A stretch of 6,672 bases of DNA, from positions 1-6,672 of the forward strand of contig CATMOC010000207.1 of NCBI GenBank assembly GCA_950071955.1, given 5' to 3'. Positions 1 to 6,400 of the stretch are shown piece after piece. Numbering within the stretch: the stretch's first letter is position 1; every line of letters starts with the position of its first letter. The position numbers were made by a program, and so were the translations under genes. The DNA is from an uncultured Mesorhizobium sp. (GTDB lineage: Bacteria > Pseudomonadota > Alphaproteobacteria > Rhizobiales > Rhizobiaceae). The notes beneath the pieces were generated by a model. The model was not told the DNA's origin, made no database searches, and saw nothing but the letters and a program-made list of their open reading frames with translations.

Positions 1-329
1 GCCATCCGGGTCAGGAAAAGACCGGCCGACAGGTCACCGTCTCGTCCGACCTGATCTACGACGTGCTGCGGGAGCACGAGCCCGATCACATCCTGCTTCA
101 GGCGACGCGGGCCGACGCGGCGACGGGGCTGCTCGACGTCGCCCGGCTCGGCGAAATGCTGTCGCGGATCAAGGGGCGAATCGTGCATAAGGATCTGGAG
201 CGAATCTCGCCGCTCGCGGTCCCGATCATGCTGGAGATCGGGAAGGAGCCGGTGAATGGCGACGCCAGCGACGCGCTGCTCGGCGAAGCGGCGGACGAAC
301 TGATCGAAGAGGCCATGGGCCTCGACTGA
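1..329 (+). CDS. Ligase-associated DNA damage response DEXH-box helicase (Lhr type), C-terminal fragment
   Basis: This is the 3' end of a gene that enters from the left. The frame (codons from position 3) is open to the window edge and encodes 108 residues ending at TGA 327-329. GTG at 63 is an internal codon, not a start. The segment GRQVTVSSDLIYDVLREHEP, followed by HILLQATRADAATGLLDVARL and a tail with RIKGRIVHKDLERISPLAVP and LIEEAM, matches my memory of the extreme C-terminus of Lhr-type helicases in the ligase-associated repair cluster (TIGR04121 family). No helicase motif is visible because the ATPase core lies outside. Family members are 3'-5' DNA translocases/helicases, normally over 800 residues, encoded beside an ATP-dependent DNA ligase, an MBL-fold exonuclease and the phosphoesterase PdeM. 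The pdeM gene starts 13 bases downstream, so co-transcription is likely. The identification rests on the C-terminus plus this neighbour. Confidence 0.9.
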   Translation, partial: HPGQEKTGRQVTVSSDLIYDVLREHEPDHILLQATRADAATGLLDVARLGEMLSRIKGRIVHKDLERISPLAVPIMLEIGKEPVNGDASDALLGEAADELIEEAMGLD

Positions 330-334
330 GCACC

Positions 335-340
335 GGGAAG
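335..340 (+). promoter_or_regulatory. Ribosome binding site of pdeM
   Basis: GGGAAG lies 2 bases before the ATG at 343, just after the helicase stop. It is a close, imperfect Shine-Dalgarno match, and its placement in the 13-base gap supports translation starting at 343. Confidence 0.4.
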
Positions 341-342
341 AC

Positions 343-1050
343 ATGCAGGCAGCAGCCATCGCCACCGAAGGCGCCGAAACGATCTCGATAGCCGGGGAGC
401 TTGCCGTCTGCGACCGCAGCGGGGCGCTGTTCTTTCCGGCGCTCGGACTGCTCGTCGTATCCGATCTGCACCTGGAGAAGGGATCGGCGTTCGCACGGCG
501 CGGCGCCATGGTGCCGCCCTACGACACGGCCGCGACGCTGTCGAAACTGGCGGCAACCATCTGTACGTTTCGTCCCTCGACCGTGGTCAGCCTCGGCGAC
601 AGTTTCCACGACGGCCGGGGCGCGGAACGCATGCCCGACATCTTCCGCGACGAACTGCTCGCCATGATGACGGGCCGCGACTGGTTCTGGGTGGCGGGCA
701 ATCACGATCCCAAGCCGCCCGCCGGCCTGCCCGGCCAGACGGTCCGCGAGCTCGCGGTCGGAGGCATCGTGCTGCGGCACGAGCCGACCGGCGCCGCGTG
801 CGACGGCGAGATCGCAGGACATCTCCATCCCGGCGCCCGCATCGTGCGGCGCGGCAGGTCGGTCCGCCGGCCTTGTTTCGCCACGGACGGGCGGCGCCTC
901 GTGATGCCGGCATTCGGCGCCTATACGGGGGCGCTCAACGTGCGCGACCGGGCCTTCTCGAGACTCTTCGACTGGGGCCTCTTCAGGGCCTTGATGCTGG
1001 GCCGCAGCCGCGTCTATCCGATCGCCGGCTCAATGCTTCATCCCGGCTGA
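343..1050 (+). CDS. pdeM: Ligase-associated DNA damage response endonuclease PdeM (metallophosphoesterase)
   Basis: A complete 235-residue calcineurin-like metallophosphoesterase. All five metal-site motifs are present in order: SDLHLEKG (Asp41, His43), GDSFHD (Asp86, His89), GNHDP (Asn120, His121), RHEP (His146) and GHLHP (His160, His162). The two-metal active site therefore looks intact. Further C-terminal motifs typical of the TIGR04123 family are RPCFATDGRRLVMPAFGAYTGALNV (about 176-200) and a GRSRVYPI end. The Pseudomonas putida member (MPE) is known as a manganese-dependent single-strand DNA endonuclease; the same activity is inferred here. No signal peptide or membrane segment is seen, so it should be cytoplasmic. 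The ATG is preceded by a purine-rich GGGAAG at about 335-340 and lies 13 bases after the helicase stop, fitting an operon. Its last 13 bases overlap the 3' end of the convergent DUF3429 gene. Confidence 0.94.
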   Translation: MQAAAIATEGAETISIAGELAVCDRSGALFFPALGLLVVSDLHLEKGSAFARRGAMVPPYDTAATLSKLAATICTFRPSTVVSLGDSFHDGRGAERMPDIFRDELLAMMTGRDWFWVAGNHDPKPPAGLPGQTVRELAVGGIVLRHEPTGAACDGEIAGHLHPGARIVRRGRSVRRPCFATDGRRLVMPAFGAYTGALNVRDRAFSRLFDWGLFRALMLGRSRVYPIAGSMLHPG

Positions 1051-1502
1051 GCACTTCGGGCCGTCGCGGCGAAGGACAGGATCAACGCGGAGACGACGAG
1101 TACCGTCAGCAACAGCCGCGTCGGTCCGAACCAGCGCGGGGCGCGATCATGATGCACCGCGAAGGCATCCCAGGCTCCCTGAGCGGCGAAGGCGACGGCG
1201 AACAGAGCGAAGGCGTAGGGGACCGGGATGAAAAATCCCGCCCATCCGGCAAGGGGAGGCGCGCAGCTCGCAACGAGGTCGCGGCGTCCTTCCCCGGAAG
1301 TCGTCTTCATTCCCAGACCCCACCGGATTCCGCCCAGGAACGACAGGATCACGACTGCGTAGGATTTCAACAGAAGGATCGTCGCCGCGCGCCAGGGATG
1401 TTCCTCCGAAATCCCGAACAGCCAGAGCGACAGGGCGGCGAAGGGGATGAAACCGATCAGGGCCAGAAGGCGCGCGGTACGTCCGGTCGCGTCGGAGCCC
1501 AT
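1038..1502 (-). CDS. DUF3429 family multi-pass inner-membrane protein
   Basis: A 154-residue membrane protein of unknown function. It carries features I associate with DUF3429 (PF11911, also found in eukaryotic TMEM69): a SYAVVILSFLGGIRWGL stretch (about 47-63), APPLAGW (81-87), a QGAWDAFA segment (108-115), and APRWFGPTRLLLTVLVV near the end. Four to five hydrophobic helices can be drawn at about 12-29, 40-63, 78-94, 97-115 and 128-147. The start is uncertain. ATG at 1502 leaves about ten residues before the first helix and lies 25 bases past the TGA of the upstream gene. The frame stays open upstream, and TTG at 1556 or GTG at 1550 would add 16-18 residues overlapping that gene. No strong Shine-Dalgarno marks any of them, and I prefer ATG on length and codon type. 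It is the last gene of the TSUP-TIGR02186 unit, and its stop lies inside the end of pdeM on the other strand. Confidence 0.8.
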   Translation of the reverse strand: MGSDATGRTARLLALIGFIPFAALSLWLFGISEEHPWRAATILLLKSYAVVILSFLGGIRWGLGMKTTSGEGRRDLVASCAPPLAGWAGFFIPVPYAFALFAVAFAAQGAWDAFAVHHDRAPRWFGPTRLLLTVLVVSALILSFAATARSAQPG

Positions 1503-1527
1503 CTCGTCGGCCGGCGGGTTCAAGGCT

Positions 1528-2364
1528 TCAATCCCGCCGGAAAATGACACGGCCAAGCCAGCCCGTCACCATGGCCAGAAGGACGGCGAGCAGGCCGTAA
1601 AGCAGGCCGTTATCGTTGGCGAAGCGGAAGATCGACTGTTCGAAACCGGCCTTGAGGATCGCCAGGTTGGCCGAGTTCTCCTTGATGAAGACGCCGTTGC
1701 GGAACAGGAAGGCGCGTGCCTTGTGGGTGCCGACCGGGATGTTGGGCGCCAGCCTCAACGTGGCCCGGAACAGGCTCTGCGTCAGGAACTGCACGCCGCC
1801 GATGTTTTCGGTGTAGAGCCCCCGCAGCTTCTTCAGCCCGCGCAAGGCGGTCTCGAAGTCCTTGATCGTCACGGGATCCTCGGTGCGGTCGAGCGGCTGC
1901 ATGTAGATGTTGTCGCTGCCTAGCGCGAGCTGGCGAAAATTGACCTGGTCGGTGATGTCCTGCATCGCCCGCGTGGTGGCGACGGAGTAGGATGCCGGGA
2001 CGTTGACGAAAGTCTGCGAATGGATGTTGATCCACACGCCGAGAATGCGTTCCTTCTTCCGTACGACGGTCGGGCGGGCTGGCCCTTCCAGGACCACGAT
2101 GACATCGTATCGCCCCTGGCGGTTGATGAGCGGGTCGGCGTTGTCGAGGGCGCCGAAGATCGTCAGGTCCGCTCCCGAGAAGTCCGAAGTGATGGAGATA
2201 CGGTCCGTCGAAAGGCCGATTTGGATGCTTTCCGGGTTGGGGACAGGCGCCTGCTGAGGCCGCGCCTGTTCCGGCGCGCCGGGTTCGGCAACCTGTGCCG
2301 GCGCGGCCGAAATGGTCGCCAGCAGCGCGACGGCGATTGCCCATTGGAGGAGGCGGCTCCGCAT
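1528..2364 (-). CDS. TIGR02186 family (Alph_Pro_TM) secreted membrane-anchored protein
   Basis: A 278-residue protein matching my recollection of TIGR02186/PF09608, a family of unknown function nearly confined to alphaproteobacteria. The N-terminus is a classical signal peptide: Arg2 and Arg4, a hydrophobic core at 6-19, then SAAPAQ as likely cleavage region near 23-25. A Pro/Gln/Ala-rich linker (26-45) leads to the conserved body beginning IQIGLSTDRISITSDFSGADL (47-67), with FGAL at 70-73, YDVIVVLEGP (86-95) and VVRKKERILGVWIN (100-113). Near the C-terminus one helix (about 253-274, GLLYGLLAVLLAMVTGWLGRV) ends in a short RRD tail. The predicted topology is a periplasmic domain anchored by one C-terminal helix. 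The start ATG is 5 bases after the transporter stop, and GGAGG inside the transporter's last codons (about 13 bases upstream) may be its ribosome site. The tight pairing with TSUP suggests a periplasmic partner or accessory of the exporter; this is inference from position only. Confidence 0.9.
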   Translation of the reverse strand: MRSRLLQWAIAVALLATISAAPAQVAEPGAPEQARPQQAPVPNPESIQIGLSTDRISITSDFSGADLTIFGALDNADPLINRQGRYDVIVVLEGPARPTVVRKKERILGVWINIHSQTFVNVPASYSVATTRAMQDITDQVNFRQLALGSDNIYMQPLDRTEDPVTIKDFETALRGLKKLRGLYTENIGGVQFLTQSLFRATLRLAPNIPVGTHKARAFLFRNGVFIKENSANLAILKAGFEQSIFRFANDNGLLYGLLAVLLAMVTGWLGRVIFRRD

Positions 2365-2369
2365 GGCAG

Positions 2370-3293
2370 TCAGAATACCTCCAGCGGCGAAAGCGAGTAG
2401 AGGTTGGCCGGCCGCACGAAGAGATCGAAGGCGAGCCTGATCGCCACCGCGAGCACCAGCAAGGCGAGCAGCGCGCGCAGCTGTTCGCCGCGCAGCTTCT
2501 GTCCCGCCTTTGCCCCGTACTGGGCTCCGGCAACGCCGCCCACCATCAAGGCAAGCGCCAGGACGATGTCTACGGTCTTGTTGGTCGTGGCGTGCACGAT
2601 GGTGGTGTAGGCGGATACGAAGATGATCTGGAACAGCGAGGTGCCGATGACGACGTTCGTCGGGACCTTCAGCAGGTAGATCATGGCGGGGACCATGATG
2701 AATCCGCCGCCCACGCCCATGATCGAAGCCAGGAAGCCGATCGCGGCGCCCAGGCCCAGAACCGGAATGACGCTGACGAAAAGCTTCGACGCCCGGAAGC
2801 GCATCTTCAGCGGGAGCTTGTGGATCCAGTTGTGCTGGCCGGGACGGCGCAGGCTCGGCGCGCCACCGAGGCGCGCGGCACGCAAGGCGTTCACACTCTC
2901 GATCATCATCAGCGCGCCGACGGTGCCGAGCAGGCCCACGTAGAGCAGCGAGACGAAGAGATCGAGCTGGCCGATCTGCCTCAGCAGCTTGAAGACATAG
3001 ATGCCGATCGAGGAGCCGAAGACGCCGCCCACCAACAGCACGCCGCCGAGCTTGAAGTCGATCGTGCCTCGCTTGAAATGGGCGAGAGCACCGGAAAACG
3101 AGGAAGCGATGACCTGGTTGGCACCCGTCGCGACAGCGATCGCCGGCGGAATGTTGTAGAAGATCAGGAGCGGCGTGATCAGGAAGCCGCCGCCCACCCC
3201 GAACAGGCCCGACAGAAATCCGACCGCCGCGCCCATCGCCAGCAGAACGAACAGATTGACAGACATCTCAGCGATGGGGAGATAAATACCCAC
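2370..3293 (-). CDS. TSUP-family sulfite/organosulfonate exporter (TauE/SafE-like permease)
   Basis: A 307-residue integral membrane transporter of the TSUP family (PF01925), whose members move sulfite, sulfonates or related organic anions across the inner membrane. The internal duplication typical of the family is plain: GFLSGLFGVGGGFLITPLLI (25-44) and GFLASIMGVGGGFIMVPAMI (186-205), each followed by a helix with a conserved Pro. Roughly eight to nine hydrophobic stretches are present. A soluble loop of about 40 residues (135-170, rich in Arg/Lys/Pro) separates the halves. The frame opens at ATG 3383, but I chose GTG 3293 because the IYLPIAEM sequence directly after it is what I recall at the start of alphaproteobacterial relatives, whereas the 30 residues before it look like non-coding sequence. 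ATG 3266 (nine residues further in) is a second alternative. It is the first gene of a three-gene unit. The substrate cannot be read from the sequence. Confidence 0.92.
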   Translation of the reverse strand: MGIYLPIAEMSVNLFVLLAMGAAVGFLSGLFGVGGGFLITPLLIFYNIPPAIAVATGANQVIASSFSGALAHFKRGTIDFKLGGVLLVGGVFGSSIGIYVFKLLRQIGQLDLFVSLLYVGLLGTVGALMMIESVNALRAARLGGAPSLRRPGQHNWIHKLPLKMRFRASKLFVSVIPVLGLGAAIGFLASIMGVGGGFIMVPAMIYLLKVPTNVVIGTSLFQIIFVSAYTTIVHATTNKTVDIVLALALMVGGVAGAQYGAKAGQKLRGEQLRALLALLVLAVAIRLAFDLFVRPANLYSLSPLEVF

Positions 3294-3418
3294 GCGACCA
3301 ACCAGACCATCTTGCCTGAGACAAACACCCCGTCCCGCGATATTCGTAGCACACGGGTGCTTAAGGGGTTCTTGCGCCGACATTGCGGCGGAGTCAAAGA
3401 CCTATGACGCCGCCGCCG

Positions 3419-3432
3419 GTCGCAATTGCGAC
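3419..3432. repeat. Perfect 14-base palindrome, possible operator
   Basis: GTCGCAATTGCGAC is identical to its reverse complement. It lies about 125 bases upstream of the preferred TSUP start and 22 bases upstream (on the minus strand) of the possible -35 TTGACT. A palindrome of this size suits a dimeric helix-turn-helix regulator, but no regulator gene is present in the window. A 14-base palindrome somewhere in 6.7 kb is not rare by chance; its intergenic location is what makes it notable. Confidence 0.3.
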
Positions 3433-3446
3433 ATGAGGATCGGTCG

Positions 3447-3466
3447 CTCCGGCCGGCGGGCCGGGG
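3447..3466 (-). terminator. GC-rich hairpin just after the SEL1-protein stop, weak terminator candidate
   Basis: Immediately beyond the TGA at 3467-3469 (minus strand), CCGGCC (3449-3454) pairs perfectly with GGCCGG (3459-3464) around a 4-base loop. The outer pairs 3448-3465 (T-G wobble) and 3447-3466 extend the stem. Position and stability fit a transcript end, but no T-run follows on the minus strand, so it is not a standard intrinsic terminator. It could protect a 3' end or act with Rho. Confidence 0.3.
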
Positions 3467-6400
3467 TCACTTCTTGTTCAGGAGAAGCTTCACCAGTTCG
3501 TCGCTGACCTCGCCGTCGGCGGTCAGTCCGTTGTCCTTCTGGAAGGCCATGATGGCATTGCGGGTGTTCTGGCCCATGATGCCGTCGGGCGAGCCGGCAT
3601 CGTAGCCGTTCTTGTTCAGGATCAGCTGGATGTTCTGGACGGCCTTCTTCATATCGATGCTTGCGGTCGTTCCTTCGCTCTCCTCCCAGGACTCCGGAAT
3701 GTCGACGACGTTGGCATCCTCCACGACCGGCTTCGGCTTCCACAACTCGGTGGTCGCGCGCGCCTTGGCGAGTTGCTCCGGCCGGAGCGAGTTGGCTACC
3801 TCGTCGCGCTTGGCCGCGGCATCCTTGTCGCCGGTCTTTGCAACGAGGGCGAACCACTTGTAGGATTCTTCCAGGCTCTGGGGGACGCCGAGGCCCTTCG
3901 CCGCCAGGATGCCCAGATTGTACTGGCTGTCCGTCACGCCGAGTTCGGCCGCCTTCTGAAACCAACGCGCGGCGGAATCGTTGTCGACCGCTCCGTCGCT
4001 GCCCATGGCGAAGAGCACCGCCAGATTGTGCATCGCGCTCGCATTTCCCTGGTTGGCGGCCAACTGGTACCAGGTCTTGGCCCGGGCGATGTCGCGCTCG
4101 ACGCCGATACCCTTCTCGTAGAAGCTCCCAATCCGGTACTGGGCCGGAGCAAAGCCTTGTTCCGCCGCGCGTTCGTACCAGGTCGCCGCGACTGCACGGT
4201 CGGACTCGACGCCGCGGCCGGTGTCGTAGCGGTTGCCGATCTCGAACATCGCCTTCGGGTCGCCGGTCTCGGCGGCTTCACGCAGCGCGATCGGCCCGGC
4301 CTCGACGGGCGGCGCCTCGAAAGTCGGCGAGGACGCGGTTCCACCACCGTCCATCTCCGGCAGCGCCGCCACTTCGCCAGCGTCAGGTGCGATTTCGTCC
4401 TCTGGGAGCGCCGCCAGTCCGTTGTCGTCCATCTCTTCGGCACCCGTCGCCGGCAAGACGTCGACGTTCGGGGAGGCCTCCATATCGGCGTCGGGCGATG
4501 CGGGCGTTCCATCGACTGCACGCACCGCGCCGGCGGCATCGTCTTCTCCGTCGACCGACGCCGTGTCGGCGGCGCTCGCTACCAGAGCATCGCTCGCCGG
4601 GAGGGGCTCGATCTCGGCCATCTGCGCCTCGCCGCCGAAGAAGGCTTTGCCCAGTTGCAGGCTGGCAAGGGCGATCATGATCGCGGCCGCCGCCATGAGG
4701 ATGGGCTTGCGCTTGGCGCGCAGGAATTCCGCCGGACTGAGCTTTCCCTTCGGACCGGCTGGCGACCCGCCCTGCTTGAACGTTTGTGCCTCGGCGGCGG
4801 CGGCCTGTGCCGCACGCCGCGCCGCCGCGATGAAGTCCGCCTTGCCCGCGGTGGGGTCCGATTCTTGTACGGTGGTGCCCCGCTCGTCACGGACGCGCTT
4901 GATGATGGCGTTCAGATCCGGCGCGCCGGAGCCGGGTTCCAGGGGCTTGTCGGCCACCGTACCGTCCAGTGGTTCGTCGAGCCGGACCTGTTCGATGCCG
5001 GGCATGACCGGATCGGGCTGCTGGCGGACCGGGCGTGCCTGCTTCTTGCCGGTGAAGGCGCGGGTAAGGCCGCCGAGCATGGAGCGGCGGACCGGTTCCT
5101 CGTCCTCCTCGAATGCCGGATCGCTCGTGCCGGCGGCGAACGCTGCTTCCGCCGCGGCCTGAGCCGGCGACTTCTTTGCCGGCATCGGTGCGCGAGGCGG
5201 TACCGCGGTGGAGGCGGATAGCGCCGCCGGCGTCGCCCGTGCCAGCGGGGGCATCTGCGGTTCCGGCGAGACGGGGGCCATCGGTGGCACGCCCGCGTCG
5301 GGGATGCGGCTGCGGTAGGACGAGGCCAAATCGCCGTTTCGCACCTCCAGCGAGCCGAGGCGCTCGACGACCTTCAACAGCGTGTCGTGGATCGCCTCGA
5401 ACGTGCGGGAATTCCGCTCGTCCGACTTGCGCGCAAGAATTTCGAGCGTCTTCAGTTCGCTGGCCAGGGCGGCGATGTCCTCGTCGTCCAGCCCGCCGTC
5501 GCGCATGGAACGGACCGCGTTCTCGGCGGCTTCCTGCGCGGCGGAGACGATGGCGTCCCGCTGATCGGCGAGCGAGCGCTCGATGTTGTCGAGCCGTGGC
5601 GCCAGACCCGCCTGTGCGTCCGCTTCGCGGGAGGGTCTGGACAGGTGCTCGGCCAGGCCCGCGATCTGTCTTTCAAGACCGGCGATAAGCTGCGGATCCG
5701 CATCCGAGGCGCGGCTGCTGGAGCTATCGAGCTTTTCGGCGATTTCCTGGAGGCGGCGTTCCAGCGTCAGCATCGTCCTTGCGTCGGGCTCGGTGCCGCG
5801 ACCCGAATCGATATGCTCCGAGAGATCCGCAAACTTGCGGTCGAGCGCCTGCAGGAGCGAGGGATCGAGATCGGCCGCGCTGCGGAACGTCGAATCGAGA
5901 CGGTCGGCCATGCTTTCCAGCCGGCGGTCGAACTCCTCCAGAAGCCGCGGGTCGACGCCTTCCCGATGCCGCGAGTCGATCCGCTCCGACAGGTCCGCGA
6001 ACTTTTCGTCCAGCGCCTGCAGGAGCGCCACGTCGATGCCGAGTTCCGGCTCCCGGCGCTTGTCCAGCCTTTCCGCCAGACCATCGATCCGGTGTTCCAT
6101 TTCGCGGAACATTGCCTGGCCAAGCGTGGTGGCACGGTCGTGACGTTCCTCGAACAGCGTCGCGATCTCGGCAAAGCGCCGTTCCAGGCTGTCGACGATC
6201 TGCTCGCGCTCGACCCCGCTGGAGTTGGTTTCCAGCCGTTCCGCGATCTTGGCGATCTGACGGTGAAGCAGTTCGATGGATTCATCGGGACGCGCGGCGA
6301 GATGGGCGATGTCCTCGACGCGTCGCGTGAGATTGTTCAGTCTTTCGGCCACATCGGAAGCAGAGGCTTCTTCGACCAGCATGTCGAGTTGCTGGGCCAG

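Larger units (their letters stand above)
3294..3466. other. Intergenic region upstream of the TSUP operon
   Basis: These 173 bases separate two genes on the same (minus) strand, so they should hold the end of the SEL1-protein transcript and the promoter of the TSUP unit. On the minus strand a TTGACT (3392-3397) could serve as a -35 element. The hexamer 17 bases downstream, CAAGAA (3369-3374), is a poor -10, so I do not call a promoter. A 14-base palindrome and a GC-rich hairpin are described separately. A second imperfect stem pairs 3387-3395 with 3406-3414 across a 10-base loop with one mismatch and no T-run. Nothing suggests a small gene here. Confidence 0.5.

Noticed and set aside
798..1547. 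A 249-residue plus-strand open frame crossing the end of pdeM
   Set aside because: It is out of frame with pdeM and then antisense to DUF3429; low-complexity, Arg/Gly/Glu-rich product.
1548..1556. TTG 1556 or GTG 1550 as the DUF3429 start
   Set aside because: Possible, but both add residues without family character and lack a ribosome site. ATG 1502 fits the expected short lead before the first helix. Not excluded.
3369..3397. TTGACT/CAAGAA promoter for the TSUP unit
   Set aside because: The -35 is good and the spacing is 17, but the -10 matches only two of six consensus bases, too weak to annotate.
2295..3407. A 370-residue plus-strand open frame antisense to the TSUP gene
   Set aside because: The product is full of Gln, Glu, Asp, Arg and His, the usual complement of a hydrophobic membrane protein gene read backwards. 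No domain is seen.
3387..3414. Imperfect stem in the TSUP leader as a terminator or riboswitch
   Set aside because: It has one mismatch, a 10-base loop, no T-run and no recognisable conserved RNA motif.
3773..5221. A 482-residue plus-strand open frame, and a 339-residue one at 3661-4680
   Set aside because: Both lie wholly antisense to the PodJ-like gene, which has clear domains. Their products are Arg/Gly- or Arg/Pro-rich without recognisable motifs, as expected for shadow frames in high-GC DNA.
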